Part shown: piece after piece, positions 26,363-34,727 of the stretch
How positions within the stretch are numbered: position 1 is the first letter of the stretch
Layout: every line of letters begins with the position of its first letter
NCBI RefSeq assembly: GCF_029868855.1
Contig: NZ_JARWOV010000244.1
Location: 62,001 to 126,000, forward strand
Length of the DNA: 64,000 bases
Direction of reading: 5' to 3'
Origin: Nocardia carnea
GTDB lineage: Bacteria > Actinomycetota > Actinomycetes > Mycobacteriales > Mycobacteriaceae
Notes under the pieces: generated by a model
What the model was told of the DNA's origin: nothing
Database searches by the model: none
What the model saw: the letters and a program-made list of their open reading frames with translations, nothing else
Program-made: the position numbers and the translations under genes

Positions 26363-26420
26363 AACAGCGGCGTAATCCGACGGACCGCGATCGGCAATCA
26401 GCGCCCGATAAAACTGTTCC

Positions 26421-27227
26421 ATGAGTACAGAGGCAATCCCGGCGCCGACCTCTCCGGAGGAGGCAACGTATACGACCGAACCCGAACCGGCCCTCGCATT
26501 CCGGAATGTGTCGATGGTCTTCGAGAACGGGACCGCCGCCCTGCGCGATATCGATATCACTGTGCGCGCGGGGGAATTCGTGTCCCTGGTCGGGCCTTCG
26601 GGCTGCGGTAAATCCACCTTGCTGCGCCTGGCGGCCGGCTTCGAACAGGCCAGTACCGGCAGTGTCGAGGTCGGGACCGGGCATCTCGGTTACGTCTTCC
26701 AGGAAGCCACCCTGCTGTCCTGGCGCACGGTATTGCAGAATGTCGAACTCCCCGCGGAACTGGCCGGGGTGGCGCGTGGTGAACGCCGCGCCGCCGCCAG
26801 GGAAGCGATCGAGCGGGTGGGCCTGGCCGGATTCGAGAAGCACAAACCCGCGCAATTGTCCGGCGGTATGCGTATGCGTGCCTCCATCGCCCGCGCGCTC
26901 ACCTTGCGTCCGGAGGTGTTCCTGTTCGACGAGCCGTTCGGCGCACTCGACGAGATCACCCGGCAGCGTCTCAACGAGGAAGTGGGCAGCCTGTTCCGCC
27001 GCGACGCGTTCGCGGGTGTCTTCGTCACCCATTCGGTGCCCGAAGCGGTGTTCATGTCGACCCGGGTCGTCGTTCTCACCGGCCGGCCCGGCCGGGTCGC
27101 CGCCGATATTCCGGTACCGCTGGACTTCCCGCGCGAACCGGGTCTGCGGTATACGCCGGAGTTCGCCGAGATCGCGGCCTCGGTCTCGGCCGCGCTGCAC
27201 ACGGCCGAGCATGCGGTGGCGGCATGA
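26421..27227 (+). CDS. ABC transporter ATP-binding protein (NitT/TauT type)
   Basis: 268 residues. Walker A GPSGCGKST near residue 53, Q-loop YVFQEATLLSW, signature LSGGMRMRASIARAL, Walker B VFLFDEPFGALDEITR, and switch His in FVTHSVPEAVF. Here the ATPase is the first gene of its operon, in the reverse order from the transporter at 18604-21309. The ATG at 26421 has no clear ribosome binding site. A TATAC-type dyad lies inside the first 20 codons. ATGA overlap with the permease. Confidence 0.88.
   Translation: MSTEAIPAPTSPEEATYTTEPEPALAFRNVSMVFENGTAALRDIDITVRAGEFVSLVGPSGCGKSTLLRLAAGFEQASTGSVEVGTGHLGYVFQEATLLSWRTVLQNVELPAELAGVARGERRAAAREAIERVGLAGFEKHKPAQLSGGMRMRASIARALTLRPEVFLFDEPFGALDEITRQRLNEEVGSLFRRDAFAGVFVTHSVPEAVFMSTRVVVLTGRPGRVAADIPVPLDFPREPGLRYTPEFAEIAASVSAALHTAEHAVAA
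26466..26475. promoter_or_regulatory. Possible intragenic FCD/GntR operator
   Basis: acgtatacga, nine of ten bases as in the perfect sites, located 45 bases inside the ATPase coding region and 113 bases after the site at 26353. It could act as an auxiliary looping site, or be chance within codons for Thr-Tyr-Thr. Confidence 0.3.
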
Positions 27228-28087
27228 CCACGGTCACGGCGGAGGCCGCTGCCGAGGTGGCCGTGCGCACCGAACAGAAAGAAACGGAACGGGTTCGCCG
27301 GATTGTGTTTCCGCCGGTGCGGATAACGGCGCCGATCGTGGTGTTCGTCCTCGTCATGGGTGCCTGGTACTTCGCGAGTAACTACCTGATCGCCGCCGAG
27401 TCGCGGTTCCTGCTCCCCGGTCCCGACGAGGTGATCACCGAGGGGCTGCTGGATTCCGCCGTACGTGCCGAGATCCTGTCCGCGCTGGGTTCCACCGTGC
27501 TGGTCGCGCTGAGCGGGCTGGTCATCGCCATGGTGGCGGGGGTGGGTTTCGCCGTGGTGATGAGTCAGGCGCGGTGGGCCGAATACTCGCTCTACCCGTA
27601 CGCGGTGATCCTGCAGACCATTCCGATCCTCGCCGTCGTCCCACTGTTCGGATTCTGGTTCGGCTACGAATTCGGCAGCCGGGTGATCGTCTGCGTGATG
27701 GTCTCGCTGTTCCCGGTGGTGACCAACACCCTGTTCGGGCTCAAATCCGTCGCACCCGCCGAACACGATCTGTTCACCCTGCACGGCGCCACCCGGCTCC
27801 AGCGGCTGCTGAAACTCCAACTACCGACGGCGCTTCCGGCCATGATCTCCGGTTTCAAGATCTCCGGCGGGATGGCGATCATCGGGTCCATCGTGGCCGA
27901 TTTCTTCTTCCGTCAGGGTGAGCCCGGTATCGGCCGGATGATCGATGTCTACCGGCAGCGCCTGGCAACCGAGGAATTGCTCACGGCGCTGCTGTTGTCC
28001 TCGCTGGCCGGGCTGATCCTGTTCTGGTTCTTCGACTTCCTGGCCGTCCGCGTAGAACGCGCCCACGGTCGCCGGCGCGGCCACTGA
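27224..28087 (+). CDS. ABC transporter permease (NitT/TauT type)
   Basis: 287 residues; ATG 27224 overlaps the ATPase stop. Six or so transmembrane helices after a 30-residue cytoplasmic tail; the ATPase-contact loop is APAEHDLFTLHGATRLQRLLKLQLPTALPAMISGFKISGG. The middle segment IPILAVVPLFGFWFGYEFGSRVIV is typical of the subfamily. It works with the ATPase before it and the lipoprotein after it. Confidence 0.88.
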   Translation: MTTVTAEAAAEVAVRTEQKETERVRRIVFPPVRITAPIVVFVLVMGAWYFASNYLIAAESRFLLPGPDEVITEGLLDSAVRAEILSALGSTVLVALSGLVIAMVAGVGFAVVMSQARWAEYSLYPYAVILQTIPILAVVPLFGFWFGYEFGSRVIVCVMVSLFPVVTNTLFGLKSVAPAEHDLFTLHGATRLQRLLKLQLPTALPAMISGFKISGGMAIIGSIVADFFFRQGEPGIGRMIDVYRQRLATEELLTALLLSSLAGLILFWFFDFLAVRVERAHGRRRGH

Positions 28088-28176
28088 CCCACCGGCGGGC
28101 TGCCGCTCCGTCGCTGTCTCAGCGGCGGTCCGCCGTCGCTGTCCCCCACCCCAACCACCGCACCTCGGGAAGCTCA

Positions 28177-29313
28177 ATGAAAAAACACCTCTCCGCCGTG
28201 ACCGCCGTCGCAGGTGCCGCACTGCTCACCGCATGCGGTGGCGCGACCTCGGTACCCGAACCCACCGGGGAGGGGCCACTGGCCGGTATCTGCCCGTCCA
28301 CGGTGGTCATCCAAACCGACTGGTACGCCACCCCGGAACGGGCCGCCGCCTTCCAGCTCGTCGGGCCCGATGGCACCGTCGATGTGAACAAGGGCTCCTA
28401 CGCGGGCCCGCTCGGCGATACCGGTATCAATGTCGAGGTCCGGCTCGGCGGACCGTTCCTCGGCGGCCAGCCGGTACCCGCCCAGATGTACCAGGACACC
28501 TCGATCACTCTGGGATTCGTCCCCACCGACGACGCCGTCCGCGCACAGCAGGACTTCCCGGTCACCGGCGTATTCGCCTCGCTGGATGTGAACCCGCAGA
28601 TCATCATGTGGGACCCCGCGACCTATCAGGTCGCATCCTGGAAGGACGTACCCGGTACGAACGCGCCCGTGGTGTACAGCGAGGGAAAGATCTTCATGGA
28701 CTACCTCGTCGCGAACGGTTACGTGAGCAAGGAACAGGCCGACGCCTCGTTCGACGGCACCCCGAGCCGTTTCGTCGCCGAACGCGGCCGGGTGATGCAG
28801 CAGGGCTACGTCTCCAACGAACCCTACCGCTGGGCGCACGATGTGGAGGGCTGGCGTAAACCCACCGATCACCTGCTGATCCACGAAGCCGGCTACGAGA
28901 TCTACCCGCACGCCTGGTCGGTCCGCATCGGCGAACTCGAATCGCTGCGACCCTGCATGACGAAACTGGTCCCGATGCTGCAACAGGCCCAGGTCGACTA
29001 CATCGCCGACCCCGAACCGGTGAACGCCGCCCTGCTGCGCATCGCCGAAACCATCCCCGACGGTCCGCCGATGACCGCCGCCGGGAACACCGATTCGGTG
29101 AAGGTCCAGGTCGCGGAGAAGATCGTCGGAAACGGACCCGACAGCACGCTCGGCAACTTCGACACCGCCCGAGTGGACCGGGTCATCGAGGCGGTCACGC
29201 CGATCCTGCGTAACCGCGGTGACAGTATCGCCGACGGGATGAAGGCGGCGGACCTGGTCACCAACGAGTTCGTCGACCCGTCGATCGGACTGCCCGCCAC
29301 GCCACAGCCGTGA
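28177..29313 (+). CDS. ABC transporter substrate-binding lipoprotein (NMT1/THI5-like)
   Basis: 378 residues with a lipoprotein signal ending in LTAC (Cys20). The mature protein starts its fold at VVIQTDWYATPERAAAFQLVG and resembles NMT1/THI5-like binding proteins used for pyrimidine-type ligands, which fits neighbouring deaminase-like amidohydrolases. Placed 89 bases after the permease. The ligand itself is inferred only from context; a weak match to the SsuA-like protein at 18604 exists only at the fold level. Confidence 0.82.
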   Translation: MKKHLSAVTAVAGAALLTACGGATSVPEPTGEGPLAGICPSTVVIQTDWYATPERAAAFQLVGPDGTVDVNKGSYAGPLGDTGINVEVRLGGPFLGGQPVPAQMYQDTSITLGFVPTDDAVRAQQDFPVTGVFASLDVNPQIIMWDPATYQVASWKDVPGTNAPVVYSEGKIFMDYLVANGYVSKEQADASFDGTPSRFVAERGRVMQQGYVSNEPYRWAHDVEGWRKPTDHLLIHEAGYEIYPHAWSVRIGELESLRPCMTKLVPMLQQAQVDYIADPEPVNAALLRIAETIPDGPPMTAAGNTDSVKVQVAEKIVGNGPDSTLGNFDTARVDRVIEAVTPILRNRGDSIADGMKAADLVTNEFVDPSIGLPATPQP

Positions 29314-29411
29314 GTGTGGATCCGCCCGGTCGCCGTGTGTGGCCGGGCGGCCGCCGATGATCCACCCTCGGATAATGCGGAAACCGCAGATGAAAATGAT
29401 ATTCTCGCTCA

Positions 29412-30755
29412 GTGGATTCGCCGGTCAGCCCGCAGGTCGGCGATGTTCTTTATCTCATGGCCACCGTCGACCGGGTCGAGGGGCTCACGACTCCGCAGCT
29501 GGCCGCGCTGCGCCTGGGCAGTTCGGCACTCCTGCGCGGTGATCTCGCCGCGGCGCTGACCGGATTCGATTCTGTGCTCTCCGATCCGGAGCTCACCGAG
29601 CAGACCCTCGACCAGATCGCAGCCCTGCGGTCGCTCACCGCGTCGCTGGCCGGACGAACGTCCACGGTCACCGATCGCGACGATCCGGCCGGTCCGGCAT
29701 TGCGCGCTGTGCAGCTGTGCCTCCGCGCCGACCGCCACTGGCGAATCGGTGAGCTCGCCGAGGCATTGTGGCAGAACCAGCTGGCCGAGAACGTGGCGGC
29801 CGAAGCAGGGCCGGTCTGGCACGTCTTCACCCGGTTGATGACAGCCAAACGGCTTGTGGATATGCGGATCACCGCGCGGGCGGCGGATCTGGTCGCCCGC
29901 GTTCGCGCCGAGCAGGAACGGCACGGCCTGTACGCCTTCGAATCGATACCCGTCGCACTGGAGGCAGCGGTGTGCCTTCAGCGCGATCAGCCCGAAGCTG
30001 CCCTGCGTGCCGCCGCCACCGCTGTCGAATGTGCTCATCGGCACCGTACGACAGTCGCCGTGCCGCGCGCGCTGGCGGTGGCCGCACTGGCGTATCTGCG
30101 GCTCGGCGACGTGGCCCGGGCTTCCGAACAGTTGGGGCGCATACGCGCACAGCCGGATCATTTTCTGCTCCCGGATACGGTGGCGCGAGCCGCGCTGATC
30201 GATATCGCGGTGACCGCCGAACGTCGCGGGTCGGCGGCTGCGGCCGGGCTGCTGCGTTCGTCGTGGCCGGTGATCGAGGCCGAACCGGCAGGCTTTGTCG
30301 AGGATCCGGCGATACCGGCCTTCCTGACGGGCTTGGCCCTCCGTGCAGGGGACGCTCTTTCGGCAGGCCGGATCGCCGAGGCCGCCGAGTGGCTCGCACA
30401 GCGAAATCCTGGACTGCCGCTACTGCATGATGCCGCGTCCTACGCCAGGGCGGTCTACCGCGAGGAAAACCGTGCGCCCGATTCCCTCTTCGGCGTTGTA
30501 GCCGATCCCTGCCCGCCCCCGGGCAACGGGCAGCCGACTTCGGGTTCGTTCGAAGGCGGCGGAGTTCCGGCCGGACTCACCGCCCGCGAAGGCGAGGTAG
30601 CGGGGCTGGTGGGGCAAGGAATGACCAATCGGCAGGTGGCGCGAAAAGTCGGGATCACGGAGCACACGGTGAATTTCCACCTGCGCAAGATCTACCGGAA
30701 ACTCGATATCTCCTCGCGAGCGGAACTGATTCGGAGAATCGCCACTTCCGGTTGA
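29412..30755 (+). CDS. LuxR-type regulator with N-terminal helical (TPR/MalT-like) region
   Basis: 447 residues from GTG 29412; no strong ribosome binding site, so an ATG at 29457 is possible. Residues about 20-340 form a helical-repeat region with no P-loop. The C-terminal 65 residues are a LuxR-type helix-turn-helix (LTAREGEVAGLVGQGMTNRQVARKVGITEHTVNFHLRKIYRKLDISSRAEL). It stands directly in front of the acyl-CoA operon at 30892, with an inverted repeat between them, so it is a likely activator of that operon (inferred). It lacks the ATPase domain of the large LAL regulators. Confidence 0.85.
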   Translation: MDSPVSPQVGDVLYLMATVDRVEGLTTPQLAALRLGSSALLRGDLAAALTGFDSVLSDPELTEQTLDQIAALRSLTASLAGRTSTVTDRDDPAGPALRAVQLCLRADRHWRIGELAEALWQNQLAENVAAEAGPVWHVFTRLMTAKRLVDMRITARAADLVARVRAEQERHGLYAFESIPVALEAAVCLQRDQPEAALRAAATAVECAHRHRTTVAVPRALAVAALAYLRLGDVARASEQLGRIRAQPDHFLLPDTVARAALIDIAVTAERRGSAAAAGLLRSSWPVIEAEPAGFVEDPAIPAFLTGLALRAGDALSAGRIAEAAEWLAQRNPGLPLLHDAASYARAVYREENRAPDSLFGVVADPCPPPGNGQPTSGSFEGGGVPAGLTAREGEVAGLVGQGMTNRQVARKVGITEHTVNFHLRKIYRKLDISSRAELIRRIATSG

Positions 30756-30763
30756 TCAGGGGC

Positions 30764-30798
30764 CACTACCCGTTGTGCTACTACCAAGGTAGGTAGTG
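30764..30798. promoter_or_regulatory. Dyad CACTACC / CTACC-AA-GGTAG / GGTAGTG
   Basis: In the 136-base gap between the LuxR-type gene and the acyl-CoA operon: cactacc at 30764-30770 is the reverse complement of ggtagtg at 30792-30798, and an inner ctacc-aa-ggtag sits at 30781-30792. Three or four related half-sites suggest a regulator-binding region, probably for the adjacent LuxR-type protein. Confidence 0.4.
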
Positions 30799-30891
30799 CC
30801 GTTATCTCCTGTACCGCAATATGATTCGAATACCGGCGACGGGGCCCGGTCGATATTCGAAACCAAGCGATATCAGAATGCAGGGGGCTGA

Positions 30892-32040
30892 GTGAACGAC
30901 TTCTGGGAACGGGCACAATCCATCCGTGAGACCGTTCGTGCGGATCTGGAAACCAGAGACCCGGCGGACGGTACCAATGCCGGGGGTATCGCGCCCCGGC
31001 TCGTAGCGCTCGGCTGGAACGGGGTGAGCATCCCTCAGAAATGGGGTGGTCAGGGGCGCGGGACACTGGCCAGACTGGTGGCGATCGAGGAAACGGCGCG
31101 GGTCGACGCGGCACTGGGCGCGAGCCTGTCCGCGGCGACGCTGGGCACGGGGCTGCTTTCGGAATTCGGCGACGAACAGCAGCGTGCCCGGTGGTTACCG
31201 CAACTCGCGCGCGGCCAGGACATCATGACCATCTGCATGACCGAACCCGAATCCGGATCGCACCTGCTCGGAATGCAGACTACCGCGGTCCGCGACGGTG
31301 ACCACTGGATTCTCAACGGTCGCAAATGGTTCATCGGCAATTCCCATATCGCGACGTTGCACGGTGTCATTGCACGGACTTCGCCCGGGCAGGATTCGGG
31401 CGCGCTGAGCGCATTTGTGGTGGAGGCCGGAAGCCCGGGCTGCTCCGCAGGAATCGAGCACGAACTCGCAGGTCTGCGGGGTTTCAGCCTCGGCGAGGTG
31501 GTTTTCGAGGACTGCCGGGTCCCGGCGGATCACCTGGTCGGCAGGGAAGGCGGGGGGCTGGGCTACGCGCATGCGGTGGTGACCCGGCACGGAAAACCGA
31601 ATATCGGTTCGGTCGCCCTCGGCCTGGCCACGGCGGCGTTGGATCGGGCGCGGGAATACAGTCGAAACCGGGTGCTCTACGGCGAATCACTGTCCGGGCT
31701 GGACAGTGTGCAGCGACGCCTCGCCGATATGTTCGCCGGTATCTACAGCAGTCGGCTCTCGCTGTACCACGCCGCGGCCCGGCTCGATGCCGGCCACCCT
31801 CATGACGTCGGCTTCATCGTCGGGAAGCTGCAGGCCAGCGAAACGGCCGTACAGTGCGCTACCGCGGCTATCGAACTCATGGGTGCCCGCGGGTGCCATC
31901 CGGGAATCGGCGCGGCGCAACTGCTCGACGATGCCCTGATGACACTCGCGCCGTCCGGCACCTCCGACGTCATACGCAAACGACTGGCCGAATTCGCTCT
32001 CGGCGCGCATCGCCCGGCGCCGGAGGGTGTTCCAGCATGA
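30892..32040 (+). CDS. Acyl-CoA dehydrogenase
   Basis: 382 residues from GTG 30892, with an aggggg run nearby upstream. FAD-dependent acyl-CoA dehydrogenase: N-terminal helical domain, middle domain CMTEPESGSHLLGMQT and DHWILNGRKWFIGNS, and C-terminal domain with GLDSVQRRLADMFAG and the IELMGARGCHPG segment. Introduces a double bond alpha-beta to the CoA thioester. First gene of an operon with thioesterase, transporter, thiolase and acyl-CoA synthetase, which together look like a dedicated short or branched acid beta-oxidation route. Confidence 0.88.
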   Translation: MNDFWERAQSIRETVRADLETRDPADGTNAGGIAPRLVALGWNGVSIPQKWGGQGRGTLARLVAIEETARVDAALGASLSAATLGTGLLSEFGDEQQRARWLPQLARGQDIMTICMTEPESGSHLLGMQTTAVRDGDHWILNGRKWFIGNSHIATLHGVIARTSPGQDSGALSAFVVEAGSPGCSAGIEHELAGLRGFSLGEVVFEDCRVPADHLVGREGGGLGYAHAVVTRHGKPNIGSVALGLATAALDRAREYSRNRVLYGESLSGLDSVQRRLADMFAGIYSSRLSLYHAAARLDAGHPHDVGFIVGKLQASETAVQCATAAIELMGARGCHPGIGAAQLLDDALMTLAPSGTSDVIRKRLAEFALGAHRPAPEGVPA

Positions 32041-32094
32041 GTGGACGGCCGCCTACTCATCTCTCATTTTCCCGATTCGACAGGAGTAATTGCT

Positions 32095-32535
32095 GTGCGT
32101 GACATTTTGACGGTCGGCGATGTGCAGAAAATGACCTACACGGTGCCCGCCGACAAGACTGTGCCCCATTTGTATCCGGAATCCGAGGACTATCGGATCA
32201 TGCCGGAGGTATTCGCTACCGGATTCATGGTGGGCCTGCTGGAGTGGGTGGCGATCATCGCGCTGCGCCCGGTGCTGGACGAAGGCGAGGGCAGCCTGGG
32301 CACGATGGTGAACATCCAGCACAGCGCGCCCACACCGCCCGGTGCTCGCCTGACCGTCACCGCGCGGTGTGTGCGGGTGGACGGCAACTACGTGGAGTGG
32401 GAGGTGGAGGCGCGCGACGACGAAGGGGATGTGGCCGCCAAGGGAACCCACGGGCGGCACGTCATCGATACGGCCCGGTTCCTCAAACGGGTAGCCGCGA
32501 AAGCCGAGCGACTGATCCCGGTCAGCGCGTCGTGA
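32095..32535 (+). CDS. FlK-like hotdog thioesterase (fluoroacetyl-CoA thioesterase family)
   Basis: 146 residues from GTG 32095, with aggag eight bases upstream. It resembles FlK of Streptomyces cattleya along its whole length, with the catalytic triad at the same positions: Thr42 and Glu50 in ATGFMVGLLEW, and His76 in IQHSAPTPPG. KTVPHLYPES and GEGSLGT are also shared. Of the FlK lid residues, Val23 and Leu26 are kept, but Phe33 is Tyr and the gating Phe36 is Met, so selectivity for fluoroacetyl-CoA may not be retained. Comparison is from memory of FlK, not a database search. Hydrolyses an acyl-CoA; GTGA overlap with the transporter gene. Confidence 0.8.
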   Translation: MRDILTVGDVQKMTYTVPADKTVPHLYPESEDYRIMPEVFATGFMVGLLEWVAIIALRPVLDEGEGSLGTMVNIQHSAPTPPGARLTVTARCVRVDGNYVEWEVEARDDEGDVAAKGTHGRHVIDTARFLKRVAAKAERLIPVSAS

Positions 32536-33494
32536 ACTCCACCGCCGCACCCACTGCCGCCCGCGACGGACTCGGATGGTCGGTGGGTACGGCGGTGCTG
32601 GCGGCGATCTGGGCGCTGCTGTGGGCCGGTGCCTTTCTGGCGACCGAGATCGCGTTGCGTGACGCCGGTCCCGCCACGGTCGTCGGCGCTCGATGCCTGT
32701 TCGCCGGGTTCTTCCTGATCGCCGTCAGATGGCGTCTGCTGCGCGGCCTGCCGCCGCGCTCGCTGCTCACCCTCGGGGTGCTGGGCCTGCTCAACAACAT
32801 CGGGTACCTGCTGGTGATGGCCTGGGCGCTACCGCATCTTTCGGTAGGGATGGCCGCGGTGCTGTCCGCTTGCACACCGCTGCTGGTGCAGGCGGTTTCG
32901 GCAGCATCGGGTGAGGCCGGGCTCACCGGAACACGGATACTCGGTCTGCTCCTCGGTTTCGGTGGAATCGCCGCCTCCGCCGCCGACCGACTCGGCGCCG
33001 GGGCGGTGACCGTCGAGGGAATAGCCGGCGGCGTGGTGGCCGTACTGTTCCTGGTGGTGGCCACGGTCGGGACACCACGCCTGGCCGGTGATACGGATCC
33101 GTATCTGGCCACCGGCTGGCAAGCGCTGGTCGGCGGCGTGCCGCTGGTGATCTTCGCCGCGGTATCGGGGGAACCGGTGCGAACAGGACCCGGTCCGATC
33201 GCGGCGATCCTGTTCCTCGGGCTCGGCGCCTCGGTGATCGGAATGAGCCTGTGGCTGCTGCTCATTCGACGGGCCGGGCCTGCGGGTGCCAGCGTTGCGC
33301 AGTTCATGCCGCCGCTGTTCGGGGTCGCGCTGGGCGCATTGTTCCTCGGCGAGGAGGTGACAGTGGTGGAACTCGCCGCGGTCGTCCCCGTGGCCGCCGG
33401 GATCGTGCTGGCCACTCGCCGCAGCACCACCGCCCGGAAACCCTCGTCCGGACGGGCACCGTCCGGTGCCCGACAACCTCAGGAATCGCTATGA
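32532..33494 (+). CDS. DMT/EamA-family transporter
   Basis: 320 residues from GTG 32532, overlapping the thioesterase stop (GTGA). Ten predicted transmembrane helices in two EamA repeats (WALLWAGAFLATEIALRD..., and GPIAAILFLGLGASVIGMSLWLLLIRRAGPAGASVAQFMPPLFGV). Drug/metabolite transporters of this kind usually export small organic molecules. Lying between a thioesterase and a thiolase, it may export the free acid released by the thioesterase, which is an inference from order. Confidence 0.87.
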   Translation: MNSTAAPTAARDGLGWSVGTAVLAAIWALLWAGAFLATEIALRDAGPATVVGARCLFAGFFLIAVRWRLLRGLPPRSLLTLGVLGLLNNIGYLLVMAWALPHLSVGMAAVLSACTPLLVQAVSAASGEAGLTGTRILGLLLGFGGIAASAADRLGAGAVTVEGIAGGVVAVLFLVVATVGTPRLAGDTDPYLATGWQALVGGVPLVIFAAVSGEPVRTGPGPIAAILFLGLGASVIGMSLWLLLIRRAGPAGASVAQFMPPLFGVALGALFLGEEVTVVELAAVVPVAAGIVLATRRSTTARKPSSGRAPSGARQPQESL

Positions 33495-34657
33495 GAGACG
33501 CAGTAATCATCGAAGCCGTCCGCACACCCATCGGCAAGGGAAAACCGACCGGAGCGCTGCACGGGATCCACCCGGTGGACCTGCTGGCACACAGCCTGCA
33601 GGAACTGGTGAGTCGCACCGGGATCGATCCGGGCGTTATCGAGGATGTCATCGGCGGTGTGGTCACCCAGGCAGGTGAACAGTCGGTCAATATGACCCGG
33701 CGTGCCGCTCTGGCCGCCGGATATCCCGAATCGGTGGCCGCCACCACCGTCGACCGTCAGTGCGGCAGCAGCCAGCAGGCACTGCACTTCGCCGCGCAGG
33801 GAGTGATCGCCGGTGCCTACGACGTGGTGGTCGCGGCCGGGGTGGAATCGATGAGCCGCGTCCCGATGGGCGCGAGTGTGCTCGGCGCGGATCTGAACGG
33901 CACCGGTTTCACTGCACGCTATCCGGAACCGCTTGTCTCGCAGGGGCTCAGCGCCGAACTCATCGCCGCCCGCTGGAACCTGACCAGGGCCCGGGTCGAC
34001 GAATACGCCGCCGGAAGCCACGAGAAGGCGGTCCGGGCCACCAAGGAGGGTTCCTTCGCGGCGCAGCTGGCGCCGCTGGCCGGTCTCACCGAAGACGAAG
34101 GTATCCGGCCGGGCACGACAGTGGAGGCGCTGGCCGGTCTGCGCCCGGCCTTCCACAGTCCGGAGGTCGCGGCCCGGTTCCCCGAGATCGACTGGAACGT
34201 CACCGCGGCCAATGCCAGCCAGATCAGCGACGGCAGCGCCGCGATCCTCATCACGACCAGTGAAAAGGCATCCGAACTGGGCTTGCGGCCACTGGCACGA
34301 GTCCACAGTTTTGCCGTTGCGGGGGACGACCCCCTGCTGATGCTCACGGCGATCATCCCGGCCACCCGTAAAGTCCTGCACCGGGCGGGCCTGGATATCT
34401 CCGATATCGGGTTGTTCGAGGTGAACGAGGCCTTCGCGTCGGTGGTGCTGGCCTGGGCCCAGGATGTGGCGGTCGATCTCTCCAGGGTGAACGTGAACGG
34501 CGGTGCGATCGCGCTGGGACACCCGCTCGGCGCGTCCGGCGCCCGGCTGGCGACCACCCTGGTTCACGCCCTGCACGAACACGACGCCCGATACGGCCTG
34601 CAGACGATGTGCGAGGCGGGCGGTCTGGCGAACGCCACCATTTACGAACGTCTCTGA
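33491..34657 (+). CDS. Thiolase (acetyl-CoA C-acyltransferase)
   Basis: 388 residues; ATG 33491 overlaps the transporter stop. Nucleophilic Cys91 in VDRQCGSS, the His motif NVNGGAIALGHPLGASGAR, and a second Cys in QTMCEAGGLAN where most degradative thiolases have CIGGG. Cleaves a 3-ketoacyl-CoA with CoA or condenses two acyl-CoAs. It lies in the operon with dehydrogenase and synthetase but without a hydratase or 3-hydroxyacyl-CoA dehydrogenase, so these steps must come from elsewhere. Confidence 0.88.
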   Translation: MRDAVIIEAVRTPIGKGKPTGALHGIHPVDLLAHSLQELVSRTGIDPGVIEDVIGGVVTQAGEQSVNMTRRAALAAGYPESVAATTVDRQCGSSQQALHFAAQGVIAGAYDVVVAAGVESMSRVPMGASVLGADLNGTGFTARYPEPLVSQGLSAELIAARWNLTRARVDEYAAGSHEKAVRATKEGSFAAQLAPLAGLTEDEGIRPGTTVEALAGLRPAFHSPEVAARFPEIDWNVTAANASQISDGSAAILITTSEKASELGLRPLARVHSFAVAGDDPLLMLTAIIPATRKVLHRAGLDISDIGLFEVNEAFASVVLAWAQDVAVDLSRVNVNGGAIALGHPLGASGARLATTLVHALHEHDARYGLQTMCEAGGLANATIYERL

Positions 34658-34727
34658 AACGCCGACGGGAGCGTGGCCGGGGGAGTACAACCGCAGAAGG
34701 GGCGAAACCGTGTGTGAGGACAGGCGC

